Source: Halieaceae bacterium
Lineage (GTDB): Bacteria; Pseudomonadota; Gammaproteobacteria; Pseudomonadales; Halieaceae
Length of the DNA stretch: 37,976 nucleotides
Direction: 5' to 3'
Assembly: GCA_028282105.1 (NCBI GenBank)
Contig: JANQIO010000114.1
Span: 1-37,976, forward strand
Position 1 is the stretch's first letter, and each line of letters opens with the position of its first letter. Below are positions 1 through 8,526 of the stretch, in pieces. The position numbers were made by a program, and so were the translations under genes. Below the pieces are notes generated by a model. The model saw only the letters and a program-made list of their open reading frames with translations. It was not told where the DNA came from and searched no databases.

Positions 1-723
1 CCCACGGCGATTGTTATCGCCATGCTGCTGGGTTTCGCGGTCGTGCCGTTCTCTCCCGAGATGCACCTGCTGGATATGAATATCGGCCTGCTGTTCTTCC
101 TCGGCATGACCTCGCTGGCGGTCTACAGCGTGCTGCTGGGCGGCCTGGCTTCCAACAACAAGTACGCGCTGCTCGGCGGCCTGCGCTCCGCCGCACAGAT
201 GATCAGTTACGAGGTGTTCATGGGCCTGTCGCTGATGGGTGTGGTGATGCTGGCCGGCAGCTTCAGTCTGCAGGATATCGTGCGCGCCCAGGAGGGCATG
301 TGGTTCTGCGTGCACCAGTTCCTGGGGCTCTATGTGTTCCTGATTGCCGGCATCGCGGAAAGCCACCGGCTGCCCTTCGACCTGCCGGAAGCGGAGCACG
401 AGTTGACTGCCGGCTTTCACACCGAGTATGGCGGTATGAAGTTCGCCATGTTCATGCTCGGTGAATACCTGGGACTGATCCTCATTTCCTGCATGATGAC
501 GACGCTGTTCTTTGGTGGCTGGCTGGGCCCGGACTTCCTGCCACCGCTGCTGTGGTTCCTGCTGAAGACCGGCCTCATCATCCTGTTCTTTATCCTGTTA
601 CGGGCCGCCATTCCGCGCCCACGCTATGACCAGCTCATGTCCCTGGGCTGGAAAGTCATGCTGCCGCTGACCCTGGTCAACCTGGCGGCCACCGGGGCCG
701 TGGCCCTGTGGATGGAGGGCTGA
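1..723 (+). CDS. nuoH: NADH-quinone oxidoreductase subunit H (5' truncated by window edge)
   Basis: Membrane subunit of respiratory complex I that forms the quinone-binding cavity with NuoB/NuoD. The frame is open from base 1, so the start lies outside the window; about 240 C-terminal residues are present. What is seen: the conserved [10 protein letters not shown] loop, the stretch [19 protein letters not shown], the acidic loop [19 protein letters not shown] with the family's glutamates, and the C-terminal [14 protein letters not shown] motif followed by a last membrane helix. Several strongly hydrophobic helices are visible. It is the first gene of a nuoHIJKLMN run; its 3' end carries the GGAGGG ribosome-binding site used by nuoI. 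Identity is near certain from its match to E. coli NuoH. Confidence 0.97.
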   Translation, partial: PTAIVIAMLLGFAVVPFSPEMHLLDMNIGLLFFLGMTSLAVYSVLLGGLASNNKYALLGGLRSAAQMISYEVFMGLSLMGVVMLAGSFSLQDIVRAQEGMWFCVHQFLGLYVFLIAGIAESHRLPFDLPEAEHELTAGFHTEYGGMKFAMFMLGEYLGLILISCMMTTLFFGGWLGPDFLPPLLWFLLKTGLIILFFILLRAAIPRPRYDQLMSLGWKVMLPLTLVNLAATGAVALWMEG

Positions 724-725
724 TC

Positions 726-1253
726 ATGTTGGGCTCACTGTTCAGCCAACTGCGTACCCTGGGGACGGTCCTGCGCCATACCTTCACCCGCGCCGAAACC
801 GTGGAGTACCCGGAACAGAAACCCTACCTGGCGCCGCGCTACCGGGGCCGCATCGTGCTGACCCGCGACCCGGACGGCGACGAGCGCTGCGTGGCCTGCA
901 ACCTGTGCGCGGTGGCCTGCCCGGTGGACTGTATTGCCCTGCAACAGGGCGTGCGCGAAGACGGCCGCTGGTACCCCGAGTTTTTCCGAATCAACTTCTC
1001 GCGCTGCATCATGTGCGGTATGTGCGAGGAGGCCTGCCCCACTGCAGCCATCCAGCTCACCCCGGACTTCGAAATGTGCGAGTACGACCGGCAGAGCATG
1101 GTGTATGAAAAAGAGCACCTGATGATCGACGGCACCGGCAAATACCACGACTACAACTTCTACCGCGTGTCCGGCTTGCAGATTTTCGGCAAGGACAAGG
1201 GCGAGGCCCTGGACGAAGAGCCCCCGGTGGACGTGAAGAGCCTTCTGCCATGA
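726..1253 (+). CDS. nuoI: NADH-quinone oxidoreductase subunit I (two 4Fe-4S ferredoxin)
   Basis: Carries the two tetranuclear clusters (N6a/N6b) that pass electrons towards NuoB in the connecting arm of complex I. Two classic cluster motifs are visible: [12 protein letters not shown] and [12 protein letters not shown], each with the CxxCxxCxxxCP spacing. I chose the ATG at 726 (175 aa) because GGAGGG lies 6 nt upstream; a GTG at 708 in the same frame would overlap nuoH and has no such site. The stop TGA overlaps an ATG (ATGA at 1250-1253) that opens a 14-codon mini-ORF running to the nuoJ start. The C-terminal tail ([12 protein letters not shown]) is variable in the family. Confidence 0.97.
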   Translation: MLGSLFSQLRTLGTVLRHTFTRAETVEYPEQKPYLAPRYRGRIVLTRDPDGDERCVACNLCAVACPVDCIALQQGVREDGRWYPEFFRINFSRCIMCGMCEEACPTAAIQLTPDFEMCEYDRQSMVYEKEHLMIDGTGKYHDYNFYRVSGLQIFGKDKGEALDEEPPVDVKSLLP

Positions 1254-1274
1254 GTAAAGCGCCTTCTGCCATGA
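1240..1274 (+). repeat. 14-bp direct repeat at the nuoI/nuoJ junction
   Basis: GCCTTCTGCCATGA occurs at 1240-1253 and again at 1261-1274, 21 bp apart, so the last codons of nuoI including its ATGA stop/start overlap are duplicated in the spacer. It looks like a replication-slippage duplication. Seen directly; its origin is inference. Confidence 0.85.
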
Positions 1275-1294
1275 CGGGGGGACGCACTGCATGA
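1250..1294 (+). other. 14-codon mini-ORF linking nuoI and nuoJ
   Basis: An ATG overlapping the nuoI stop (ATGA, 1250-1253) opens the peptide [14 protein letters not shown], whose TGA (1292-1294) overlaps the nuoJ ATG (1291-1293), again as ATGA. A ribosome finishing nuoI could therefore restart, read 14 codons and be delivered to nuoJ. The peptide itself resembles nothing I know. The coupling role is inferred from the two overlaps; chance is possible. Confidence 0.35.
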
Positions 1295-1806
1295 TCCTGT
1301 CCCTGTTCTATGTCGCTGCGAGCATTGCCGTGCTGTCAACGGTCATCGCCCTGAGCCGCACCAACGCCGCCCATGCCCTGATCTACCTGATCATGTCACT
1401 GCTGTCGGTGGCGGTGATCTTTTTCATCATGGGCGCCCCTTTCGCCGCGGCCCTGGAGGTGGTCATCTATGCCGGCGCCATCATGGTGCTATTCGTGTTT
1501 GTAATCATGATGCTGAACCTCGGAGAGGCGGGCCAGGCAAGGGAGCGCGAGTGGCTGAAACCGTCTGGCTGGCTGCTGCCCGGGCTGTTCGCACTGGTGC
1601 TGCTGGCCGAACTGCTCATTCTTCAGGGCAGCATGGATGGCGCCACCTCCGGCATAGCGGTGGAGCCCAAGGCAGTGGGACTGACCCTGTTCGGCCCCTA
1701 CGTGCTGGCGGTGGAGCTGGCATCGATGCTGCTACTGGCCGGACTGGTCGGCGCCTATCACGTGGGCCGCAGCTTCCTGGCCCGGGACCGCGGGGGGCCG
1801 CGCTAG
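1291..1806 (+). CDS. nuoJ: NADH-quinone oxidoreductase subunit J
   Basis: Integral membrane subunit of complex I lying between NuoH and the antiporter-like subunits; its third helix takes part in coupling electron transfer to proton movement. Five hydrophobic helices are visible in 171 residues. The diagnostic stretch [20 protein letters not shown] (about residues 54-73) matches the NuoJ/ND6 family, including the pi-bulge helix. Start ATG 1291 follows a G-rich run (GGGGGG) about 10 nt upstream. The stop TAG at 1804-1806 overlaps the GTG start of nuoK by one base, so the two are translationally coupled. Confidence 0.96.
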   Translation: MILSLFYVAASIAVLSTVIALSRTNAAHALIYLIMSLLSVAVIFFIMGAPFAAALEVVIYAGAIMVLFVFVIMMLNLGEAGQAREREWLKPSGWLLPGLFALVLLAELLILQGSMDGATSGIAVEPKAVGLTLFGPYVLAVELASMLLLAGLVGAYHVGRSFLARDRGGPR

Positions 1807-2120
1807 TGGACGGTCTGCAGGTGCCACTGGAGCATGTGCTGGGGCTGGCCTCCCTGCTGTTTGCGCTGGGCCTTACCGGCCTGATGGTCAGGCGCAACAT
1901 CCTGTTCGTGCTGATGTCCCTGGAGGTCATGCTCAATGCCGCGGCGTTGGCGTTCGTTGCCGCCGGCGCCCGCTGGGGCCAGCCCGACGGCCAGGTGGTC
2001 ATCATGCTGATCCTCACCGTGGCCGCAGCGGAAGTCTCGGTGGGCCTGGGCCTGGTGCTGCAAATCCAGCGCCGTTTCCAGACCCTCGACGTCGACGACG
2101 CGATTCGCCTGCGAGGCTGA
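1806..2120 (+). CDS. nuoK: NADH-quinone oxidoreductase subunit K
   Basis: Smallest antiporter-related subunit of complex I (MrpC/ND4L-like), three helices. The protein shows the LTGLMVRRN motif and the two membrane glutamates essential in E. coli NuoK, here Glu40 in MSLEVMLNA and Glu76 in VAAAEVSVG (E. coli 36 and 72). I chose the GTG at 1806 (104 aa), overlapping the nuoJ stop, since a GGGGGG run precedes it. GTG at 1821 would give 99 aa beginning at the conserved PLEH and is the main alternative. It sits between nuoJ and nuoL with a single-base gap to nuoL. Confidence 0.95.
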   Translation: MDGLQVPLEHVLGLASLLFALGLTGLMVRRNILFVLMSLEVMLNAAALAFVAAGARWGQPDGQVVIMLILTVAAAEVSVGLGLVLQIQRRFQTLDVDDAIRLRG

Positions 2121-2121
2121 C

Positions 2122-3954
2122 ATGACCGAGCTGCTCTGGCTGATTCCCGCCCTGCCCCTGGCCAGCGCCACGCTGTTGATTTTCTGCGGCCGCATGCTGG
2201 GGCAACGCTGGGCAGCGCTGCTGGGCGTGGGCTCAGTGGCGGCGTCTGCGCTGTGCGTGCTGTTCACCGCGATGCAGTGGCAGGGCGCACCCCTGCAGCT
2301 TGACCTGTGGACCTGGATGCAGGTCGGCGAGCTGGCGGCCGGTGTGAGTTTCTACATCGATGGCCTGACCCTGGTCATGCTGTCGGTGATCACCGGTGTC
2401 GGCTTCCTCATTCACCTCTACTCCGCCGAGTTCATGGCCGGGGATGACAGCTACGCCCGCTACTTCGCCTACCTCAACCTGTTTGTCACCGCCATGCTCA
2501 CCCTGGTTATGGCGGACAACCTGCTGCTACTGTACTTCGGCTGGGAAGGTGTGGGCGCCTGTTCCTACCTGCTGATCGGCTTCTGGCATTTCGACGCCGC
2601 CAATGGCGCCGCCGCCCGCAAGGCTTTTATCGTCACGCGGGTGGGGGATGCCGCCATGGCCCTGGGCCTGTTCCTGCTGTTCGCCGAGTTCGGCACCCTG
2701 GACATCCAGGCGCTGGGCACCGCCGCCGGCGAGCGCTGGGAGGTGGGCCACCCCACCGCGGTGCTCGCCACAGCGCTGCTGCTGGGGGGTGCGGTCGGCA
2801 AATCGGCGCAGCTGCCATTGCACACCTGGCTGCCGGATGCCATGGCGGGCCCGACCCCGGTCAGCGCCCTGATTCATGCCGCCACCATGGTCACCGCCGG
2901 CGTCTACCTGATCGCCCGCACCCACGAGTTGTTCCTGCTGGCACCGCCGACACTGGCGGCGGTGGCAGTGATCGGTGTACTCACCTTGCTGCTGGCGGCC
3001 TTCACCGCGCTGTGCCAGAACGACATCAAGCGCATCCTGGCCTGGTCGACCATCAGCCAGATCGGCTACATGTTCCTGGGGCTGGGCGTGGGCGCCTGGG
3101 CCGCCAGCGTGTTCCACCTGATGACCCACGCTTTCTTCAAGGCGCTGCTGTTCCTGGCCGCCGGCGCCATCATCCACTGTCTGCATCACGAACACGACAT
3201 CCGCAATATGGGTGGCCTGCGCAGTCGACTGCCCATTGTGTTCCTGAGCTTCCTGATCGGCTCCGCCGCGCTGGCAGCCCTGCCGCTGACGTCAGGCTTT
3301 TTCAGCAAGGACCTGATCGTGCTGGCAGCCTTCGATGCCCCGGGCTTTGGCAACTGGCTGTGGCTGGGCGCGGTCCTGGGCGCCTTCCTCACCGCACTCT
3401 ACAGCTTCCGGCTGGTATTTGTGGTCTTCTTCGGCCGCGCCAACACCCTGCCCGACCGGCAGCCGGGATCGGCGATGGCGACGCCGCTGGCGGTGTTGTG
3501 CGTATTCGCCTTCGCCGGCGGCTGGATAGGTATTCCAGTACAGGCCGTGTTCCCGGTCGCCGACGGCGGACATCCGCCGCTGTGGGTGGAGGCGGTCTCC
3601 ATCGGCCTGCCGCTGCTGGGGGTGGCGCTGGCCTACGCGCTGTTCCTCGGCCGCCAACTCAAGGCAGACGGCCTGGTGTCATCCGCACCCGGCCAGGCGG
3701 CTTACGGTTTCTGGCACCACGGCTGGCGCGTGGACACGCTCTACGAGTGGCTGTGGGTCAAGCCCTTCCTGGGGCTGGCTACGCTGCTGAGGAATGAGCC
3801 CGTGGATCGCCTCTATGCGGCCATCGTGAGCCTGTGCCAGGCTTTGAACGCGGCATTCAGCGCCACCCAGACCGGTCGGCTGCGCCAGTACGCCACGGTG
3901 ATGGCTGCCGGCGCCGCTGTGCTGTTGGGGATAGTCTGGAGCACCGCGGGCTGA
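2122..3954 (+). CDS. nuoL: NADH-quinone oxidoreductase subunit L
   Basis: Distal antiporter-like proton-pumping subunit of complex I, 610 aa (E. coli 613). Key residues are present: Glu142 in YFGWEGVGACSYLLIGFW and Lys227 in GKSAQLPLHTWLPDAM, plus the HAATMVTAGVYL helix and the KRILAWSTISQIGYMFLGLG discontinuous-helix motif. About 16 membrane helices are expected, ending with the long amphipathic lateral helix and an anchoring helix (AAGAAVLLGIVW). ATG 2122 lies one base after the nuoK stop; the TGA stop overlaps the nuoM ATG (TGATG). Confidence 0.98.
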   Translation: MTELLWLIPALPLASATLLIFCGRMLGQRWAALLGVGSVAASALCVLFTAMQWQGAPLQLDLWTWMQVGELAAGVSFYIDGLTLVMLSVITGVGFLIHLYSAEFMAGDDSYARYFAYLNLFVTAMLTLVMADNLLLLYFGWEGVGACSYLLIGFWHFDAANGAAARKAFIVTRVGDAAMALGLFLLFAEFGTLDIQALGTAAGERWEVGHPTAVLATALLLGGAVGKSAQLPLHTWLPDAMAGPTPVSALIHAATMVTAGVYLIARTHELFLLAPPTLAAVAVIGVLTLLLAAFTALCQNDIKRILAWSTISQIGYMFLGLGVGAWAASVFHLMTHAFFKALLFLAAGAIIHCLHHEHDIRNMGGLRSRLPIVFLSFLIGSAALAALPLTSGFFSKDLIVLAAFDAPGFGNWLWLGAVLGAFLTALYSFRLVFVVFFGRANTLPDRQPGSAMATPLAVLCVFAFAGGWIGIPVQAVFPVADGGHPPLWVEAVSIGLPLLGVALAYALFLGRQLKADGLVSSAPGQAAYGFWHHGWRVDTLYEWLWVKPFLGLATLLRNEPVDRLYAAIVSLCQALNAAFSATQTGRLRQYATVMAAGAAVLLGIVWSTAG

Positions 3955-5444
3955 TGGTTTACCTGCTTGCCATCCTGTTCCTGGGCGGCGGCCTCGCCTG
4001 GTTCAGCGAGCGCTTCAACTCGCAGGCACCGCGCTGGGTCGCCCTGGGTGTGATCAGTTTCGCGCTGCTCTACCTGGCGGTTGCGGTGGCGCGGCTGCCG
4101 GTGGAGCAGTTCAGCCCACTGCCGTCGGCGCAGCTGCCGGAGACCTGGCTGGCCCATTTCAAGCTGGACTGGATACCGCGCTTTGGTATCAGCTTTGAGC
4201 TGGCCATGGATGGGCTCAGCCTGATTCTGGTGGCGCTGACCCTGTTGCTGGGGCTGATTGCACTGAGCGCTTCCTGGTCGGAGATCGAGGAACGCACCGG
4301 CTTCTTCCAGGCCAACCTGTTGTGGAGCCTGACCGGGGTGGTCGGCGTATTCGTGGCCCTGGACCTGTTCCTGTTCTTCGTGTTCTACGAGGTGATGTTG
4401 GTGCCCATGTACCTGCTGATTGCCATCTGGGGCCACGAGGACCGCGCCTACGCCGCCATGAAGTTCTTCATCTTTACCCAGCTCTCGGGCCTGCTGATGC
4501 TGGTGTCCATACTCGCACTGGCCTATCAGCACGCCGTAGTGAGCGGCAGCTACAGCTTCTCCTATTTTGACCTGCTGGGCACACCGCTGGAGGGCGCGCT
4601 CGCCTTCTGGGTGATGCTGGGCTTCTTCCTCGCTTTCACAGTCAAGCTGCCGGGCTTCCCCTTCCACACCTGGCTGCCGGACGCCCACACCCAGGCTCCG
4701 ACCGCCGGCAGCGTGCTGCTGGCCGGCATCCTGCTGAAGACCGGCGCCTACGGCCTGCTGCGCTTCGCGGTGCCGCTGTTCCCGGAAGCAGCGGCGGAGT
4801 TCGCGCCGGTCGCCATGGCACTGGGGGCGGCGGGAATCCTCTACGGCGCCGTCCTGGCGTTTGCCCAGACTGACTTCAAACGGCTGGTGGCCTACTCCAG
4901 CGTCAGCCACATGGGTTTTGTATTGCTGGGCATCTATGCCTGGAACAGCCTCGCCCTGCAGGGCGCCATCATGCAGATGGTGGCCCACGGCCTGAGCACG
5001 GCAGCCCTGTTCATGACCGCCGGCGCCCTGCAGCAGCGCATGCACACCCGTGACATGTCGCGCATGGGCGGGCTGTGGCTGAACGCACCGCGCATGGGCG
5101 CCTGCACCCTGCTGTTCACCATGGCCTCGCTGGGGCTGCCGGGCCTGGCCAACTTCGTCGCTGAATTCCTGGTGCTGCTGGGCCTGTTCCAGGCCGCGCC
5201 ACTGATGGCGGTGATCGCCGCGCTGGGACTCGTCACCGGCGCGGTCTACAGCCTCATCATGCTGCAGCGCAGTTTCCAGGGACCTGGCGATGCCTCACGA
5301 GAGCTGCCCGACTACGGCGGCCGCGAACTGCTCACCATGCTGGTGATGGTGGCGCTGCTGATCTGGCTGGGTATCCACCCGCAGCCGCTGCTGGAACTGA
5401 CCCAGCCGACGGTAGACAGCCTGTTGCTGGAGGCTTCCGGGTGA
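3954..5444 (+). CDS. nuoM: NADH-quinone oxidoreductase subunit M
   Basis: Antiporter-like proton-pumping subunit of complex I, 496 aa, about 14 helices. Conserved Glu146 is seen in FFVFYEVMLVPMYLLIAIWG and Lys231 in TVKLPGFPFHTWLPDAHTQA, matching E. coli Glu144 and Lys234. The KRLVAYSSVSHMGFVLLGI motif of the second half-repeat is also present. The ATG at 3954 overlaps the nuoL stop; a longer upstream extension in the same frame lies inside nuoL and lacks homology, so I rejected it. Its stop TGA overlaps the GTG of nuoN (GTGA), keeping the operon coupled. Confidence 0.98.
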   Translation: MVYLLAILFLGGGLAWFSERFNSQAPRWVALGVISFALLYLAVAVARLPVEQFSPLPSAQLPETWLAHFKLDWIPRFGISFELAMDGLSLILVALTLLLGLIALSASWSEIEERTGFFQANLLWSLTGVVGVFVALDLFLFFVFYEVMLVPMYLLIAIWGHEDRAYAAMKFFIFTQLSGLLMLVSILALAYQHAVVSGSYSFSYFDLLGTPLEGALAFWVMLGFFLAFTVKLPGFPFHTWLPDAHTQAPTAGSVLLAGILLKTGAYGLLRFAVPLFPEAAAEFAPVAMALGAAGILYGAVLAFAQTDFKRLVAYSSVSHMGFVLLGIYAWNSLALQGAIMQMVAHGLSTAALFMTAGALQQRMHTRDMSRMGGLWLNAPRMGACTLLFTMASLGLPGLANFVAEFLVLLGLFQAAPLMAVIAALGLVTGAVYSLIMLQRSFQGPGDASRELPDYGGRELLTMLVMVALLIWLGIHPQPLLELTQPTVDSLLLEASG

Positions 5445-6877
5445 GCGGCGTGAACTGGCTGGCGGTGGCTCCGCTGCTGGTGTTGAGCGGCGGCGCTGTA
5501 CTGCTGATGCTGGTGGTCTCGGTGCGTCGCAGCACCGAAGTGGCCTGTGTGACCACCACGCTGATAATGGCGGCAGCCCTGCTGTCCTGCCTGTGGGCGC
5601 GGACGGCGATACCCGAGATCGTGACACCGCTGTTGCTGGCCGATGGCTACGCGCTGTTCTTCTGTGCCCTGTTCATCGGCTGCGGGCTGGTGACCGCAAT
5701 CATTGCTCGCGAATACCTGTTGCTACGCGCGGGTGAGAACGAGGAGTTCTTCCTGCTGCTGCTGTTGTCGACACTCGGCGCAGCCACTCTCGCCTACGCC
5801 AATCACTTTGCTTCACTGCTGCTGGGCATGGAACTGCTGTCAGTATCGCTCTACGCGCTGATTGGCTACCCGGACAAACTGCTACGGCCGCTGGAGGCCG
5901 CCATCAAATACCTGGTGCTGTCAGCCGCTGCCTCGGCCACTTTCCTGTTTGGGTTTGCGCTGCTCTATGCCGCTGTCGGTGTGCTCGACTACCCAGCCAT
6001 GGGCGCGGCATTGGCAGCGGCCGACAACCCGGTGTTACTGGCCGCCGCCGCGCTGATTATTGCCGGCCTGGGCTACAAGCTCAGCGCCGTGCCGTTCCAT
6101 ATGTGGACGCCGGATGTCTATGAAGGCGCGCCGGCTCCTATTGCCGGCTTTCTGGCGGCAGTGTCCAAGGGCGCAATTTTCGCCGCCTTGCTGCGCTGGT
6201 GGATGGCCGCAGGCCTCTACGAACTGCCTGGCCTGCTCACAGTCATCGGCATCGTGGCGGGCGCCTCCATGCTGGTGGGCAATCTACTGGCGCTGCTACA
6301 GGACAACATCAAGCGGGTGCTGGCCTACTCCTCCATTGCGCATATGGGCTACCTGCTGATCGTGCTGGTGGCCTGTGGCATGGTGCCGGATCCGAGCCTG
6401 GCGATGGAAGCCGCCGCGTACTACCTGGTGGCCTATACCCTGACCAACCTGGCAGCGTTTACCCTGCTGGGCCTGTTGTCACGCGCTTCCGGCACCGATG
6501 AGTTGGACACCGTGGCCGACCTGGACGGTCTGTTCTGGCGGCAGCCCGGCCTGTCGCTGTTGTTCACCGTCGCCCTGCTGTCGCTGGCGGGCATCCCGCT
6601 GACCGCCGGGTTTATCGGCAAGTTCTACCTGTTCAGCGCGGGCGTCGCGGGCGAACTCTGGGGCCTGCTGGCGCTGCTGGTCATCGGCAGCGGCCTCGGC
6701 CTGTTCTACTACCTGCGCCTGGTCTATCGGATGACGCTGAAGGCCGAGCCGCAGACCCAGCCACCATCGACACCCGGCTGGAGCGCGCGCCTGACCTGCT
6801 ACGGACTGGTACTGGCCATGCTGTACTTCGGCATCGTGCCAGCGCCGTTGATGGAGATTCTGAGAACTATACTCTGA
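5441..6877 (+). CDS. nuoN: NADH-quinone oxidoreductase subunit N
   Basis: Third antiporter-like proton-pumping subunit of complex I, 478 aa (E. coli 485). Motifs seen: GMELLSVSLYALIGY with the conserved glutamate, GLGYKLSAVPFHMWTPDVYE with the pumping lysine, KRVLAYSSIAHMGYLLI, and PLTAGFIGKFYLF. The GTG start overlaps the nuoM TGA by 4 nt (GTGA), so it should be translated by coupling. It is the last complex I gene here, and is followed 28 nt later by the CBS-domain gene rather than by a terminator, so transcription probably continues. Confidence 0.98.
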   Translation: MSGVNWLAVAPLLVLSGGAVLLMLVVSVRRSTEVACVTTTLIMAAALLSCLWARTAIPEIVTPLLLADGYALFFCALFIGCGLVTAIIAREYLLLRAGENEEFFLLLLLSTLGAATLAYANHFASLLLGMELLSVSLYALIGYPDKLLRPLEAAIKYLVLSAAASATFLFGFALLYAAVGVLDYPAMGAALAAADNPVLLAAAALIIAGLGYKLSAVPFHMWTPDVYEGAPAPIAGFLAAVSKGAIFAALLRWWMAAGLYELPGLLTVIGIVAGASMLVGNLLALLQDNIKRVLAYSSIAHMGYLLIVLVACGMVPDPSLAMEAAAYYLVAYTLTNLAAFTLLGLLSRASGTDELDTVADLDGLFWRQPGLSLLFTVALLSLAGIPLTAGFIGKFYLFSAGVAGELWGLLALLVIGSGLGLFYYLRLVYRMTLKAEPQTQPPSTPGWSARLTCYGLVLAMLYFGIVPAPLMEILRTIL

Positions 6878-6905
6878 CTAACTGCTCCCACAGGAGGAGA
6901 ACACT

Positions 6906-7307
6906 ATGCTGCGATCCGTCGAACTTAAGGATTACATGCTGACCCACCCGGTGACCGTACGCGCCGACGCCACCATGGGCGACGCGATACGGCTGATCAT
7001 CGACAACAAGATCTCCGGAGTGTGCGTCGTCGATGATGCCGATCGGCTGGTCGGGATTCTCTCGGAACTTGACTGCCTGCGGGCGATGCTCAGCACCAGC
7101 TACAACGAGGGCGGCATTGGCCAGGTAAAAGACTACATGGCCCACGACAACCTGATTGTCGCCAATCCCCATGAGGACATTACCGACGTCGCCCAGGATA
7201 TGTTGCTCAAGAAGAAGCGGCGACGCCCGGTGGTTGAAGATGGCCGGCTGGTGGGCCAGGTCACCTGCCGCCAACTGCTGAAGGCAGCCCGGGATTTCAC
7301 CACCTGA
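6906..7307 (+). CDS. Tandem CBS-domain protein linked to the nuo operon
   Basis: A 133-aa protein made of two CBS motifs (about residues 7-60 and 70-125: KDYMLTHPVTVRADAT ... RLVGILSELDCLR, and VKDYMAHDNLIVANPHEDI ... GRLVGQVTCRQLL). Paired CBS domains form a Bateman module that often binds adenosine nucleotides. There is no attached enzyme or channel domain and no membrane segment, so it is probably a cytosolic ligand-binding regulator. AGGAGGAG lies just upstream of ATG 6906, one of the strongest ribosome-binding sites in the window. The gene follows nuoN by 28 nt with no hairpin between, so it is likely co-transcribed with complex I. Sensing energy charge for complex I is my inference, not known. 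Confidence 0.9.
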   Translation: MLRSVELKDYMLTHPVTVRADATMGDAIRLIIDNKISGVCVVDDADRLVGILSELDCLRAMLSTSYNEGGIGQVKDYMAHDNLIVANPHEDITDVAQDMLLKKKRRRPVVEDGRLVGQVTCRQLLKAARDFTT

Positions 7308-7339
7308 GTCGATTTCCGCGCGGGACACCGTGAGTTAAG

Positions 7340-7356
7340 CCGCGCCACTGGCGCGG
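7340..7356 (+). terminator. Hairpin after the nuo-CBS transcription unit
   Basis: CCGCGCC (7340-7346), loop ACT, GGCGCGG (7350-7356): a perfect 7-bp GC stem 33 nt after the CBS stop. There is no T-run after it, so it may be a weak or Rho-assisted terminator or an mRNA-protecting hairpin. Confidence 0.35.
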
Positions 7357-7427
7357 TGGAATGCGGTGAAAACTCCGCAGGCTTCCTTTACGCTGCCTAA
7401 CAGTCATTCGCTTGCATGGAGTAGCCC

Positions 7428-8525
7428 GTGGTCCGCAAGATCCTGCTGGCAGTCTTTATTCTGCTGTTCCTGGCCGTGTCCGCACTCGCGTTCACGATTT
7501 CCCGCACCTCTGCCTGCCCGACAACGCCGGTCGCCACCAGCGGCGGCGAAACCATGAGCGCCGTTATCTACCGCTGCTACGGCTCGCCCGATGTTTTGGA
7601 ACTCACCACCGTGGACAAACCGGAGCCGAAGGCTGACGAAGTGCTGATAAAAGTCTCGGCAGCGGGAGTGAACCCCCTGGACTGGCACTATATGCGCGGT
7701 TCCCCTTACATCCTGCGCCTGTTCAACGGCACCGGTGCCCCTGATGACTACCGTTTCGGTGTGGATTTCGCCGGCACCGTGGTGGCCGCCGGTAAGGACG
7801 TTACCCGTTTCGAGGTGGGCGACGAGATCTTCGGCGGCGCCTGGGGCGCCTACGGCGAGTATGTGGTGCGCCCGCAGGATCGCGCCCTGGCTCACAAGCC
7901 TGACAACATCAGCTTTGAAGAAGCGGCCGGCGTACCCATTGCCGCCCTCACCGCCCTGCAGGCCCTGCGCGATCACGGTCAGCTTCAGCCCGGCCAGCGG
8001 GTGCTGATTAACGGCGCTTCGGGCGGCGTCGGCACCTACGCGGTACAGATCGCCAAGGCCATGGGCGCCCATGTAACCGGTGTCTGCAGTGGCCGCAACG
8101 TCGACATGGTGACGTCCATCGGCGCCGATCAGGTGTTCAACTACAAGCAGGAGAACTACCTTGAGAGCGGCCAGACCTGGGACCTGATTGTCGACAATGT
8201 CGGCAACCACGGGCCCATGAACAATCGCCGGGTGCTGACGCCGGAGGGGCGGCTGGTGCTGGTCGGCGGCGCCAAGGGCGACTGGATAGCGCCCTTCTAC
8301 AACCTCATTTCCACTCTCCTGCTCAATCCTTTCGTGTCTCAGGAGATGACCTCGTTTACCGCGCAGATGACCGCCGAGGACATGGAAGAGCTGGCAGCCA
8401 TGATAGAGGCGGACAAAGTGCGCACGGTAATCGACACCATCTACCCGCTGGCAGAGACGGCGGACGCCGTACGCCATTCGGAATCCGGCCGCGCCCGCGG
8501 CAAGATCATTGTCTCGCAGCGCTGA
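7428..8525 (+). CDS. Membrane-anchored MDR-family NAD(P)-dependent oxidoreductase
   Basis: Medium-chain dehydrogenase/reductase of the zinc-free quinone-oxidoreductase type (COG0604-like). The catalytic GroES-like domain starts near residue 43 (MSAVIYRCYGSPDVLEL); the Rossmann motif is GASGGVG at 196-202, followed by AVQIAKAMGAHVTGVC. No structural or catalytic zinc cysteines are seen. The GTG start at 7428 adds about 42 residues before the usual family start: KK-type basic end, one strongly hydrophobic helix (residues 5-24) and a short linker, so the enzyme looks anchored in the inner membrane. An internal ATG at 7554 would give a plain soluble enzyme. The next gene starts one base after the stop. 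Substrate unknown. Confidence 0.85.
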   Translation: MVRKILLAVFILLFLAVSALAFTISRTSACPTTPVATSGGETMSAVIYRCYGSPDVLELTTVDKPEPKADEVLIKVSAAGVNPLDWHYMRGSPYILRLFNGTGAPDDYRFGVDFAGTVVAAGKDVTRFEVGDEIFGGAWGAYGEYVVRPQDRALAHKPDNISFEEAAGVPIAALTALQALRDHGQLQPGQRVLINGASGGVGTYAVQIAKAMGAHVTGVCSGRNVDMVTSIGADQVFNYKQENYLESGQTWDLIVDNVGNHGPMNNRRVLTPEGRLVLVGGAKGDWIAPFYNLISTLLLNPFVSQEMTSFTAQMTAEDMEELAAMIEADKVRTVIDTIYPLAETADAVRHSESGRARGKIIVSQR

Positions 8526-8526
8526 C

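Noticed and set aside
3813-5045. Minus-strand open frame of about 410 codons across nuoL/nuoM
   Set aside because: Glutamine- and histidine-rich translation typical of the antisense of membrane-protein codons; nuoM is certain on the other strand.
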